A DNA stretch of 10,292 nt. Source: Aequorivita sp. (GTDB taxonomy: Bacteria > Bacteroidota > Bacteroidia > Flavobacteriales > Flavobacteriaceae). The first letter of the stretch is position 1. Every line of letters begins with the position of its first letter. The position numbers were made by a program, and so were the translations under genes. This document shows positions 1-7,277 of the stretch, one piece after another. The stretch is taken from positions 1 through 10,292 of the forward strand of contig JAGQYZ010000108.1 of assembly GCA_020435865.1 (NCBI GenBank). The letters are read 5' to 3'. Below the pieces are notes generated by a model. That model did not search any database. It saw only the letters and a program-made list of their open reading frames with translations, and had not been told where the DNA came from.

Positions 1-281
1 TGGACCACAAACCCAACCAGCTTTCCGGCGGACAGCGACAACGGGTAGCTGTAGGAAGAGCTTTGGTAAATAAGCCTTCCATCATTTTGGCAGATGAGCC
101 AACGGGAAACCTCGATCCCCAAACAAGTGTGGAAGTAATGGAGGTTTTGCGGGAAATAAATAAAAACGGCAACACCATCTTAATGGCAACCCACGATTAT
201 GCCTTGCTGTTGAAGTATCCTTCCAAGACCTTGAAATGCGACGAAAACCAAATTTTTGAAGTAGTTCAGAAAACGGTTTAA
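1..281 (+). CDS. ftsE: Cell division ATP-binding protein FtsE, 3' fragment
   Basis: This is the C-terminal part of an ABC ATPase whose 5' end lies outside the window; the reading frame is open from base 3. It contains the ABC signature LSGGQ (bases 21-35), a Walker B motif followed by the D-loop ([11 protein letters not shown]), and the switch histidine in MATHDYALL. The last stretch, with YPSKTLKCD and FEVVQKTV, matches my recollection of FtsE from Flavobacteriaceae, so I prefer FtsE to a LolD- or MacB-type exporter ATPase. FtsE works with the membrane protein FtsX at the division site, where in other bacteria the pair controls peptidoglycan hydrolases. FtsX is not visible here. The gene is richer in GC (29 of 60 bases at 61-120) than the glycosyltransferase genes further on. 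It ends 16 bases before the stop of the convergent protease gene and probably marks the conserved flank of the polysaccharide locus. Confidence 0.88.
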   Translation, partial: DHKPNQLSGGQRQRVAVGRALVNKPSIILADEPTGNLDPQTSVEVMEVLREINKNGNTILMATHDYALLLKYPSKTLKCDENQIFEVVQKTV

Positions 282-297
282 TTTCTTCTCTTAACTG

Positions 298-1932
298 TTA
301 ATCATCTAAAATACTAGGGTCGCGAAGTTGTAGCTCACATTCTTTTTTGAGCGATGGATTTATTTTAAGATGAATTTTTCCGTTGGAGTTTGGTTTTAAA
401 ACGGTGTTTTTTGAAATTGTTATCCTTTTTTTAGATGTTAATTCCAAGTTTGAATCTTTTGTAAACTCTTGGTTTTGCATTAGCACTTCAGAAATAGAAG
501 TAAGCTTAAAATCCCAACGGCTGAAACGTTGATTTTTTATTTTCACCGGTTCTTTTTCTGCAAACATATCAAACACCATTTTTACTGCGCGACCCGTATT
601 TAACATTCCTGAGCCATACATTCCTGCATAAGGTTTGTTGGGTTCCACATCGTCAATATTTGTGGAGGTGAATTTTATAATAGTTTCCACTTCCTCTGCT
701 GGAAGGCACGGATATAGCGAAAACATAAGCCCGATAGTCCCCGTAACCAATGGTGCAACTCCAGAAGTTTGATTAAACTGGCTAACGTCCACAAAACCAT
801 TCAATGCCAGCTCGCCATACCTAAAAATTCCAGTTGATGGCGCCACAATATCTATTGCGCTGTTTATGTTTCGGATACTTATTGGATAAAGATGTGGCAC
901 TTGAGTTGTGTCATTATTTTTAAAACCTCCTGTAAGCCCAACGTAATATCTAATATTCTTAATATAATACAACCCCTTATCCTCCTCTATTTGAATATTT
1001 TCCCAATAGTGTTCATAACGATGTTGTGCTGAAGAAACCGCAATAACTTTATCATACGAAGCTGGATAGTAAAAAACCTTACCTTGAGTTTTTGAAAAAT
1101 CTGGATTGTGACCAATGGCAACAATTACGGTTCCGTTGTCCAGCATTTCATAAACAGCTTGTTGCGCTGTTTCGTAATACTTTGATGTGCCCCAACTGCA
1201 ATTTATAACTTTCACACCCATTTTAGAAAGTTCCACCAGTTGCTCCAGCGTCTTTATATAATTATAATTAGTTGCATAAATACTACAATCGTAGCAGATT
1301 CCTGGAATTCCGTATGCATTATTACCCTGCCCAGCAGCCGACTCGGCAACTGAAAAACCATGTCCTTTGGATAAAAAAGATTTCTGAATTATCTTTGTTT
1401 TTCCTGCAAATTCTTTGTCATCAGGCTTTATGGAACCATCTGAAATGCCCACAATAACATCGCGTGAACCAGTGGTGTAATACCAAGCTTTAGGAACTTC
1501 CAAAACATCTAGGTAATCAAGATTTACCTGTGCTCCCAAATTATCACCAATAGTGCTGGTAAGGCCATAATCATTGGGTTCAAATATTTTTTTGTCTTCC
1601 TCAGCAATCAGTTCGCCAAACTCAAAAAGGTGCGAAGCGTTTTGCAGTAAGTCAGTCATCAAGGCTTCTTTGTCAGCTACCACAAAAAAAGTCTTTTTTA
1701 AATTTTGTTTTTTGGCGTTTTTCCAGGTTTTTTTAAAGATTTTGATTTTATAGTTCTTTAATGCAGCTTTCAATCTGGCGTCGTTACCAGAATAGCTCAA
1801 ATAATCTCCTTTTTTTTCAAAGGAAGGCACAAAAGAAGTGTCGCGAGCGCGTAAGTAGAACCAGGCCTCCTTTTGGGCGTTCACAGAAAATGTAGAGAGA
1901 ATTAGAAATGAAAACAGTATAATAACACGCAC
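298..1932 (-). CDS. Exported subtilisin-like (S8) serine protease
   Basis: A 544-residue protein starting at a GTG codon; I see no better start upstream. Residues 1-19 form a signal peptide (short basic start, hydrophobic core, VNA before Q20), so the protein leaves the cytoplasm. Residues about 21-145 look like a prodomain or N-terminal extension. The S8 catalytic domain spans roughly 155-455. I place Asp165 in ISDGS, His191 in GHGFSVA, the oxyanion Asn276 in IGHN, and Ser390 in QTSGVAP, so the catalytic set appears complete although the motif surroundings differ from the usual DTG, HGT, AAGN and GTSMAAP. The last 80 residues end in a short beta-rich element (LKPNSNGKIHLKIN). I do not recognise a standard type IX secretion sorting domain, so the final location (periplasm or surface) is open. 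It lies between ftsE and the polysaccharide genes and is divergent from the methyltransferase. Its substrate is unknown. Confidence 0.85.
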   Translation of the reverse strand: MRVIILFSFLILSTFSVNAQKEAWFYLRARDTSFVPSFEKKGDYLSYSGNDARLKAALKNYKIKIFKKTWKNAKKQNLKKTFFVVADKEALMTDLLQNASHLFEFGELIAEEDKKIFEPNDYGLTSTIGDNLGAQVNLDYLDVLEVPKAWYYTTGSRDVIVGISDGSIKPDDKEFAGKTKIIQKSFLSKGHGFSVAESAAGQGNNAYGIPGICYDCSIYATNYNYIKTLEQLVELSKMGVKVINCSWGTSKYYETAQQAVYEMLDNGTVIVAIGHNPDFSKTQGKVFYYPASYDKVIAVSSAQHRYEHYWENIQIEEDKGLYYIKNIRYYVGLTGGFKNNDTTQVPHLYPISIRNINSAIDIVAPSTGIFRYGELALNGFVDVSQFNQTSGVAPLVTGTIGLMFSLYPCLPAEEVETIIKFTSTNIDDVEPNKPYAGMYGSGMLNTGRAVKMVFDMFAEKEPVKIKNQRFSRWDFKLTSISEVLMQNQEFTKDSNLELTSKKRITISKNTVLKPNSNGKIHLKINPSLKKECELQLRDPSILDD

Positions 1933-2051
1933 AAAAGATTCTTTTTTACAAGGTACATATTTTTTAAAAATTATAGGATGATAGAAGCCTCATTAACCAA
2001 TTCTGAATATATTTTTTCTACATCCTAAAAAGATTGCTGTATTTTAGCAGC
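1933..2051. promoter_or_regulatory. Divergent intergenic region with near-consensus -7 elements
   Basis: This 119-base AT-rich spacer must carry promoters for the protease (leftward) and the methyltransferase trio (rightward). Each direction has a 7-of-8 match to the Bacteroidota -7 consensus TAnnTTTG with a T replacing the final G: TATTTTTT at 2010-2017 on the plus strand and TAATTTTT at 1973-1966 on the minus strand. Both would give leaders of about 25-30 bases, like the better-matched promoters elsewhere in the window. No clear TTG -33 element was found at the expected distance, and the AT richness makes such matches easy to obtain by chance. Confidence 0.3.
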
Positions 2052-2780
2052 ATGTACCAAGTCTTAAAAAAAGTGGCACTTGCTATTGTTCCTAAAAAGA
2101 TTCTCTTTGAGAACGAGATCCTTTTTCGTTCCATCTTTGCTTTTCACTTACGTGGAAAAAACCACGAATGCAAGGTTTGCGGCCATGGGGTTAAAAGATT
2201 TATCGAAATTCCCGACGGCGACCTGCTTTGTCCCTTTTGCGGAAGCCGTTCCCGAACCCGACGCCTTTATTCCTTTCTTAAAGAAAATGATTTAATCCGC
2301 GGAAAAGTGCTTCACTTTTCACCTTCGCGAAGCCTTCACAGATTGCTGAAGAAAAATCCAAACATAGATTATTTCAGCACAGATTATGAAGATGAATTTC
2401 TTGCAGATTATAAATATGACATTACGCAAATACCTTTAGAAAAAGATTTTTTTGACCTCATAATCTGCTATCACATTTTGGAGCATATTGAAGATGATAA
2501 AAAAGCCATGGAAGAATTGCATCGCGTCTTAAAACCAAATGGAATTTGTGTAATCCAAACTCCTTTTAAAGATGGGGAAATCTATGAAGATTTTTCAAAA
2601 AAGACCCCTAAAGAAAGACTTGAGGCTTTCGGACAGGAAGATCACGTTCGCATATATTCGGCGGAAGGATTGCAGCAAAGATTGAAAGAAAACGGTTTTC
2701 AGGATATAGAAATCAAAACTTTTCCATCAAATGAGCGTTACGGGTTTATGGAAGAGAAAGTTTTAATAGCCCAGAAATGA
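2052..2780 (+). CDS. Zinc-ribbon class I SAM-dependent methyltransferase
   Basis: A 242-residue protein from the ATG at 2052; an in-frame TTG at 2034 would add six residues but has no support. An N-terminal zinc ribbon is indicated by Cys40-x2-Cys43 and Cys60-x2-Cys63 (CKVC, CPFC), followed by an arginine-rich linker. The methyltransferase fold begins near residue 85. Motif I, normally a glycine-rich loop, reads VLHFSPS, a variant I associate with a group of capsule-locus methyltransferases. Asp111 (STDYED) is the likely ribose-binding acid, and residues 135-164, with CYHILEHIEDD and LHRVLKPNG, are typical of the Methyltransf_11 family. It probably methylates a sugar or a lipid-linked glycan in the cytoplasm, though the acceptor cannot be read from the sequence. 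Its stop overlaps the next start (ATGA), so the two are likely co-translated. The ribbon-coding stretch is clearly GC-richer than the rest. Confidence 0.82.
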   Translation: MYQVLKKVALAIVPKKILFENEILFRSIFAFHLRGKNHECKVCGHGVKRFIEIPDGDLLCPFCGSRSRTRRLYSFLKENDLIRGKVLHFSPSRSLHRLLKKNPNIDYFSTDYEDEFLADYKYDITQIPLEKDFFDLIICYHILEHIEDDKKAMEELHRVLKPNGICVIQTPFKDGEIYEDFSKKTPKERLEAFGQEDHVRIYSAEGLQQRLKENGFQDIEIKTFPSNERYGFMEEKVLIAQK

Positions 2781-3673
2781 TTTCTATTTTAATCCCAACA
2801 TATAATTACAATGTATTCGCATTGGTAGAGAATCTTTTTAAACAGTGTGAAAGTGCTGCTATTAAGTATGAAATATTAGTTTTGGACGATGCCTCTCCCG
2901 ATAAAAAATCTTTGGAGGAAAATTCAAAAATAAATTTGTTGAAGCATTGTAGCTTTCAAATTCTGAATGAAAATATAGGAAGAAGTAAAATTCGAAATCT
3001 TTTAGCTGAGAAAGCAAATTTTGATTGGTTACTATTTTTGGATGCAGACACCTTTCCTTCCTCTTCAAAATTTATAAAGAAGTATTTAATAGCTTTTTCA
3101 GAAGATACTTCTGCAATTTTTGGCGGAGTTGATTACCCTAAAAACAATTCAGAAAGTTTCAGTTTACGTCATAAATACGGCTGTGAACGCGAAAGCCTTT
3201 CAATAGCTAAACGCCTAAAAAATCCATACCGAAGTTTTATAACAATGGGTTTCGCTATTAGAAAAGCGGTTTTTCAAAAAATAAAATTCAACGAGAAACT
3301 AGCTGGTTATGGCTATGAAGATTCCGTTTTTGGATATGAACTTCAAAAAAACAATATTCCACTGCTACATATTGACAATCCCGTGGTCCATTTGAATATG
3401 GAAACGAATGAAGTTTTCATAAAAAAATCACAGCTCGCACTTCAAAATTTGTTGAATTTTTATGAATCGGGTGTGATTAATGATGAAATGGTTAGAATTT
3501 TAAAAATCTATCTAAAATTAAAAAATTGGAACTTACTTTTTGCAATACGAGGACTTTTCAGTGTTTTTAATAAGCCAATGCTGAAAAACCTAAATTCACC
3601 AAAACCATACCTTTTTCTTTTTGATTTGTACCGCTTGGGTTATCTTAGTTCTCTAAAAATTAAAGATGCCTAA
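2777..3673 (+). CDS. Family 2 glycosyltransferase (GT-A fold)
   Basis: A 298-residue cytoplasmic glycosyltransferase with no N-terminal membrane anchor. The N-terminus (ISILIPTYN) is the first strand of a GT-A fold. The nucleotide-binding acids are Asp37-Asp38 in LDDAS, and the metal-binding DxD motif is Asp89-Ala-Asp91 in FLDADT. GYGYED at 177-182 is the catalytic-acid loop and resembles the GWGxED type of loop in galactosyltransferase-like C-terminal domains. His205 in PVVHL is a plausible third metal ligand. It would transfer a nucleotide-activated sugar to a growing lipid-linked oligosaccharide; donor and linkage are not deducible. The start ATG overlaps the methyltransferase stop in an ATGA, and the end overlaps the next gene by 8 bases, so this is the middle member of a translationally coupled trio. 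Base composition is strongly AT-rich (17 GC of 60 at 2941-3000). Confidence 0.87.
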   Translation: MISILIPTYNYNVFALVENLFKQCESAAIKYEILVLDDASPDKKSLEENSKINLLKHCSFQILNENIGRSKIRNLLAEKANFDWLLFLDADTFPSSSKFIKKYLIAFSEDTSAIFGGVDYPKNNSESFSLRHKYGCERESLSIAKRLKNPYRSFITMGFAIRKAVFQKIKFNEKLAGYGYEDSVFGYELQKNNIPLLHIDNPVVHLNMETNEVFIKKSQLALQNLLNFYESGVINDEMVRILKIYLKLKNWNLLFAIRGLFSVFNKPMLKNLNSPKPYLFLFDLYRLGYLSSLKIKDA

Positions 3674-4595
3674 ATTTTCGGTCGTCATATCGGTCTTTAA
3701 TAAAGAAAAATATATTGCTGACACATTAAAAAGTGTATTGGCTCAGACTTTTACTGACTTTGAAGTTGTGATATTAAATGACGGATCCACAGACAATAGT
3801 GAAGCTGAAATTTTAAAATTTAAAGATCCTCGAATTCGTTATTTTTCAAAAGAAAACAGCGGTGCATCAGCTGCCCGAAATTTTACCATCCAACAAGCCA
3901 AAGCTAAACATATAGCATTGATGGATGCCGATGATTACTGGTATCCGTTCTATTTGGAAGAACAAAATCAATTGTTAAATGAATTTCCTAACGAATCTGT
4001 TTTTGCGACAGCTACCGAAATTAAGCGAAACGGGAAAACTTTTAAAAACAGTTATTCAATTAAAACTATTGAAAAAGAGACAGTTCTTATAGATTATTTT
4101 GAGGCAAGTCAATTGGATTCGGTGTTGCTGAGTATTTCTACTGTATTAAAAAAAGAGGTTTTTGAGAATGTGGGTTGGTACGATCCAAAAATAAAAAGTG
4201 GTGAGGATACTGATCTTTATGTGCGAATTGGCTTAAAATATAAAGTAGTTTTTAGCCCGAAAGTTTGTGCAACCTATGTAGTCAGAAAAAACAGTTTGTT
4301 TCAAAGTGTAAAAAAATTTGAAGAAAAAGCCAATTTTGAAGCGTATGAAATTTTCGAAAAATACAATCCCGCCCTTAAAAAATTTCTGGATTTAAATCGT
4401 TATTCGCTGTGTATTTTGGCTAAAATAGAAGGCAACAAAGAAGCCTTTCAGAAGAATTTTCAGAAAATAAATCAAGAAAATCTCAGTAAAAAACAACAGT
4501 TCCTGCTTCGCCAAAACAAAACGATTTTGAAGTATCTTTCAAAAACTAAGGACAATCTGGAAAAACTCGGGCTGCGTTTAGGTACTTTTAAATAA
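3666..4595 (+). CDS. Family 2 glycosyltransferase (GT-A fold)
   Basis: A 309-residue GT2 enzyme. It begins with FSVVISVFNKEKYI, has the nucleotide-binding motif NDGSTD at 38-43, the metal-binding DADD at 87-90 followed by a tryptophan (YWYP), and the catalytic-base motif GEDTDL at 179-184. SGASAARN at 65-72 is also typical of the family. The C-terminal 100 residues are lysine-rich and probably helical, with no convincing membrane segment. It is likely to add one sugar to the repeat unit on the cytoplasmic face. It starts 8 bases before the stop of the preceding GT2 gene, which supports coupled translation. Its 3' end overlaps the convergent ketoisomerase gene by 18 bases, so the last codons of both proteins are encoded on opposite strands of the same DNA. 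Donor and acceptor are unknown. Confidence 0.9.
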   Translation: MPKFSVVISVFNKEKYIADTLKSVLAQTFTDFEVVILNDGSTDNSEAEILKFKDPRIRYFSKENSGASAARNFTIQQAKAKHIALMDADDYWYPFYLEEQNQLLNEFPNESVFATATEIKRNGKTFKNSYSIKTIEKETVLIDYFEASQLDSVLLSISTVLKKEVFENVGWYDPKIKSGEDTDLYVRIGLKYKVVFSPKVCATYVVRKNSLFQSVKKFEEKANFEAYEIFEKYNPALKKFLDLNRYSLCILAKIEGNKEAFQKNFQKINQENLSKKQQFLLRQNKTILKYLSKTKDNLEKLGLRLGTFK

Positions 4596-4997
4596 CTTGA
4601 ACTCGTCGTATTCGCGGATGTAATCTGCTTCATCATATTCTGCGCTTACCAATGAAAGACAAACCGCACCGGAAGAAAAATCTTCTAATTCTCGCCAAAC
4701 CCCATTTGGAATAAGCAAACCTCTATCCGGTTTGTTCAACGTTATGGTTCTGCGAGTTTTTCCGTTGTCCAAAACCACATCAAAACTACCGCTAAGGGCA
4801 ATCAAAAACTGTTGTAATTCCTTATGGGCGTGGCCGCCACGGGTGGATGAACTTGGCACATCATACAGATAATACACCCTCTTAATTGTAAAAGGCAAAA
4901 AATCCTTTTCAACAACCGAAAGGTTTCCGCGACCATCCGGGTCACTGATTTTTGGAATTTCCTTTAATTCTATTTTATCCAAATCAACGTATTGCAT
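4578..4997 (-). CDS. fdtA: dTDP-4-keto-6-deoxyhexose 3,4-ketoisomerase (FdtA/QdtA type, WxcM-like cupin)
   Basis: A 139-residue single-domain cupin of the size usual for FdtA/QdtA. It carries the family's active-site segment RGGHAHKELQQ (residues 53-63), with His56 and His58 as the expected catalytic histidines, and other hallmarks such as DGRGNLSVVE, the IPNGVWREL stretch and YDEADYIREYDEF near the end. Members move the keto group of dTDP-4-keto-6-deoxyglucose from C4 to C3, giving the substrate for a C3 aminotransferase and thus dTDP-Fuc3N or dTDP-Qui3N. The galacto (Fdt) and gluco (Qdt) outcomes cannot be separated by eye, so the symbol is provisional. The gene starts 14 bases inside the end of the upstream glycosyltransferase gene and is the second gene of that minus-strand unit. 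A matching aminotransferase lies at the right end of the window. Confidence 0.88.
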   Translation of the reverse strand: MQYVDLDKIELKEIPKISDPDGRGNLSVVEKDFLPFTIKRVYYLYDVPSSSTRGGHAHKELQQFLIALSGSFDVVLDNGKTRRTITLNKPDRGLLIPNGVWRELEDFSSGAVCLSLVSAEYDEADYIREYDEFKLFKST

Positions 4998-6093
4998 TGT
5001 GTAAAGTTTGGTTCCATTTTTCAGAAATGGCCTGCATTGAAAATTTTGCTACGGAAGGTTTTGTGTTCGTTTTCAGTTTTTGATACAGAGTTTCGTCAAA
5101 GCATATGCTTTGTAACGCTTCCGAAAATAAAGGTAAACTTCTTTCGGCAATCAACAAACCATTTTTTTCATGTTGCACAATTTCAGAAGGGCCTGAAATT
5201 ATATCCAAAGAAACCACAGGCGTTCCCAACGAAAGTGATTCCACAAGTACCATCGGGAAACCTTCATATTTGCTGGTGAGCGTTACGCAATGTGCATTTT
5301 TTATGATTTCGAAAGGACTTTTGGTGAAAGGCAGAAATAGTATTTGTTCGGCACTTTCTTTGGAAATAGCCAGTTTTTGAAGTATTTCCTTATCCTTCCC
5401 ATCACCCAAAATGACGAGGTGAAAATCTTTTTCCCAGACTTTTGATTGCGAAAAAGCTTTTATCAAAAACGAAAAATCCTTTATGGAATCATCCAATCTA
5501 CCATAGGAAAGTATATATTTTTTATTTTGAAGTAGTTCCGGAAGATCACCATTTTGTTCAGTCCAAGCAGGGTCAAAAGCATTGTGGATTGTGATGGAAT
5601 TTTCTATTCCTTCCTTTTTTAAAATTTCATTTTCTATATATTCTGAAACCGCCACGTTCAAAAGGTTTTTCTGACATATTTTTGAAAATGAAGCTGGATT
5701 TTCAGTAAGGTATTCTGTTTTGTTGGAACTGTGCATCACGTATATTTTGTTGAGTTCCCGATAGATGAATTTTGAATAATATATTTCTCTGTTAAAATTA
5801 TTTTTCGGGCGGTGATCAATTATTACATCAAAATTTTCCCTTTTTAAATAGTTTCTAAATTTCCGGAAGCGAAGCAAACGCTTAACCATGGAATCCTTTT
5901 CGGCTTTCAGTTTTCCTAAATTCAATATTTTTCCACTGAAAGGATAATCAATTTCGTCATTCAAAATAACCAAATGCACCTCATGACCCTTTGCTTCCAA
6001 CATTTGTGAGAGCATAGCGCAAGAACGCTCCAAACCACCCTTAGCAAGAGAAATGGAAACGAGACATACTTTGAATTTCTTTTCAGCTGCCAT
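4984..6093 (-). CDS. GT4-type glycosyltransferase (GT-B fold)
   Basis: A 369-residue retaining-type glycosyltransferase with a GT-B fold. The N-terminal domain starts with CLVSISLAKGGLERS, the glycine-rich loop that in this family binds the acceptor side, followed by a basic surface (KRLLRFRKFRNYLKR) that may contact the membrane. The C-terminal domain begins near 'ILSYGRLDD' (194-202) and contains the EX7E motif, Glu277 to Glu285 in EGFPMVLVE, then GTPVVSLD and GPSEIV (301-306), which contact the nucleotide sugar. It would extend the lipid-linked oligosaccharide from the cytoplasmic side; the sugar is unknown. Start ATG at 6093 sits 34 bases downstream of a perfect -7 element on the minus strand. 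It overlaps fdtA by 14 bases, so the two are probably one transcript. It is divergent from the GT-B gene starting at 6141. Confidence 0.9.
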   Translation of the reverse strand: MAAEKKFKVCLVSISLAKGGLERSCAMLSQMLEAKGHEVHLVILNDEIDYPFSGKILNLGKLKAEKDSMVKRLLRFRKFRNYLKRENFDVIIDHRPKNNFNREIYYSKFIYRELNKIYVMHSSNKTEYLTENPASFSKICQKNLLNVAVSEYIENEILKKEGIENSITIHNAFDPAWTEQNGDLPELLQNKKYILSYGRLDDSIKDFSFLIKAFSQSKVWEKDFHLVILGDGKDKEILQKLAISKESAEQILFLPFTKSPFEIIKNAHCVTLTSKYEGFPMVLVESLSLGTPVVSLDIISGPSEIVQHEKNGLLIAERSLPLFSEALQSICFDETLYQKLKTNTKPSVAKFSMQAISEKWNQTLHNAIR

Positions 6094-6107
6094 CGCTAAT
6101 TATTATG

Positions 6108-6115
6108 TATTTTTG
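6108..6115 (+). promoter_or_regulatory. -7 promoter element for the GT-B gene at 6141
   Basis: The plus strand reads TATTTTTG, an exact match to TAnnTTTG. A transcript start near 6122 would give a 19-base leader before the ATG at 6141 and would lie downstream of the alternative ATG at 6105, so it also helps decide the start codon. No clear TTG -33 element is visible upstream, where the sequence is already the coding start of the divergent glycosyltransferase. Confidence 0.48.
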
Positions 6116-6126
6116 GTTGCACAAGG

Positions 6127-6134
6127 CAAATATA
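6127..6134 (-). promoter_or_regulatory. -7 promoter element for the GT4-fdtA unit
   Basis: The minus strand reads TATATTTG, an exact match to the Bacteroidota -7 consensus TAnnTTTG. The predicted transcript start near 6120 would give a leader of about 27 bases before the ATG at 6093. A TTG -33 element is not evident at the usual distance, which weakens the case. The element points toward the opposing plus-strand element at 6108-6115. Confidence 0.5.
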
Positions 6135-6140
6135 GCTTTT

Positions 6141-7277
6141 ATGAAAATACTTTTGGTGGGTGAATACAGCAGGTTGCACAATTCCTTAAAAGAAGGATTG
6201 CAGACGCTCGGCAACGAAGTAATGCTAGTTTCCACAGGAGATGAGTTTAAAAATTTCCCTTCAGACATACTTTTGAAACGAATGTATGATTCTGGAATTT
6301 CAAAAAAAATAAAAGTTGGCCTGTTCAAGCCTTTTGGTTTTGATATTTCTTCACTTTCCTTAAAAAATCAGTTTTTTCAGCAGAAAGAAAAATTCAACGG
6401 TTTTGATGTTGTTCAATTGATAAACGAAAGTCCGCTCGGAATTTTACCGAAATATGAAAAGGAAATCATTTCATACTTAAAAGAGAATAACAAGAAACTC
6501 TTTCTGCTTTCATGCGGAACGGATTTTACCAGTGTGAAATATGCCTATGAAAAAAAGTTTCGATATTCTATTTTCAATCCGTTTTTTGAAGGGAAAATTT
6601 CAGAAAAGGAGTTTTTTCCAGCACTAAAATATTTAAACCCCGAATATAAAAATCTGCACGATTTTGTTTTTGAAAAGGTTGATGGTGTAATTGCTTCAGA
6701 TTTGGATTATGATATCCCGCTTTTTGGTAATAAAAAGTATCTAGGGCTAATACCAAACCCTGTAAATACTGAAAAACTGAAATCACATTCGCTTAATACA
6801 AAAGGGAAAATAATCATTTTCCACGGCATCAATCGGGCAAATTATTTCAAAAAAGGAAATGATTACTTTGAAGCATCACTTGAAAAAATTCAGCAGAAAT
6901 ATCCTGAGGAAGTTGAAGTAATTACAGTTGAAAACGTTCCCTATATAGAATATATTGAAAAGTATAATTCAGCACATATTCTTTTGGATCAAGTGTATGC
7001 TTATGACCAAGGTTATAATGCCTTGGAAGCAATGGCAAAGGGAAAAGTAGTTTTTACTGGGGCAGAAACTGAATTTTTAGAACACTACAATTTAAAGGAA
7101 AATGAAGTTTGCATTAACACCCTTCCGGACGAGGATTATTTATTCAAAAAAATGGAAGAATTGATTTTAAATCCCGAAAAATTGCAAGTCATTTCAAATA
7201 ATGCAAGAGCATTTATTGAACAGGAACACGATTACATTTCCATTGCCAAAAAATATTTGGAGACCTGGAAAAAGTAA
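6141..7277 (+). CDS. GT-B fold glycosyltransferase (GT4-like, variant motif)
   Basis: A 378-residue protein from the ATG at 6141 (MKILLVGEYSRLH, a typical first Rossmann strand). An ATG at 6105 would add 12 poorly conserved-looking residues and lies upstream of the predicted transcript start. The C-terminal domain holds 'LIPNPVNTEKL' (203-213), IIIFHGINR (224-232) and the donor-site region 'LLDQVYAYDQGYNALEAMAKGK' (281-302), with Glu296 corresponding to the second glutamate of EX7E. The first glutamate of that motif is not present in its normal position. This looks like a GT4-like subgroup in which the DQ-to-LEAMA block replaces the classic motif. I expect a cytoplasmic or membrane-peripheral sugar transferase acting in the same polysaccharide pathway. 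Its stop directly abuts the stop of the convergent gene at 7278. Confidence 0.78.
   Translation: MKILLVGEYSRLHNSLKEGLQTLGNEVMLVSTGDEFKNFPSDILLKRMYDSGISKKIKVGLFKPFGFDISSLSLKNQFFQQKEKFNGFDVVQLINESPLGILPKYEKEIISYLKENNKKLFLLSCGTDFTSVKYAYEKKFRYSIFNPFFEGKISEKEFFPALKYLNPEYKNLHDFVFEKVDGVIASDLDYDIPLFGNKKYLGLIPNPVNTEKLKSHSLNTKGKIIIFHGINRANYFKKGNDYFEASLEKIQQKYPEEVEVITVENVPYIEYIEKYNSAHILLDQVYAYDQGYNALEAMAKGKVVFTGAETEFLEHYNLKENEVCINTLPDEDYLFKKMEELILNPEKLQVISNNARAFIEQEHDYISIAKKYLETWKK

Noticed and set aside
2034..2051. In-frame TTG at 2034 as the methyltransferase start, and TATTTTAG (2040-2047) as its -7 element
   Set aside because: The TTG adds only six residues of no evident value. The TATTTTAG match would place the transcript start at or after the ATG at 2052, so it does not fit the leader lengths seen elsewhere in the window.
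2023..2102. Direct repeat TCCTAAAAAGATT at 2023-2035 and 2090-2102
   Set aside because: A single 13-base, A-rich pair in AT-rich DNA, one copy inside coding sequence. No further copies nearby, so chance is sufficient.
6105..6140. ATG at 6105 as the start of the GT-B gene
   Set aside because: It precedes a perfect -7 element whose predicted transcript start is downstream of it, and the 12 extra residues are not typical of a GT-B N-terminus, which begins naturally at MKILLVGEYS.
6083..6328. Minus-strand open frame overlapping the start of the GT-B gene
   Set aside because: It lies antisense to well-supported coding sequence and shows no domain or promoter of its own. The same applies to the other short open frames opposite or within the protease, the glycosyltransferases, the flippase and the aminotransferase.
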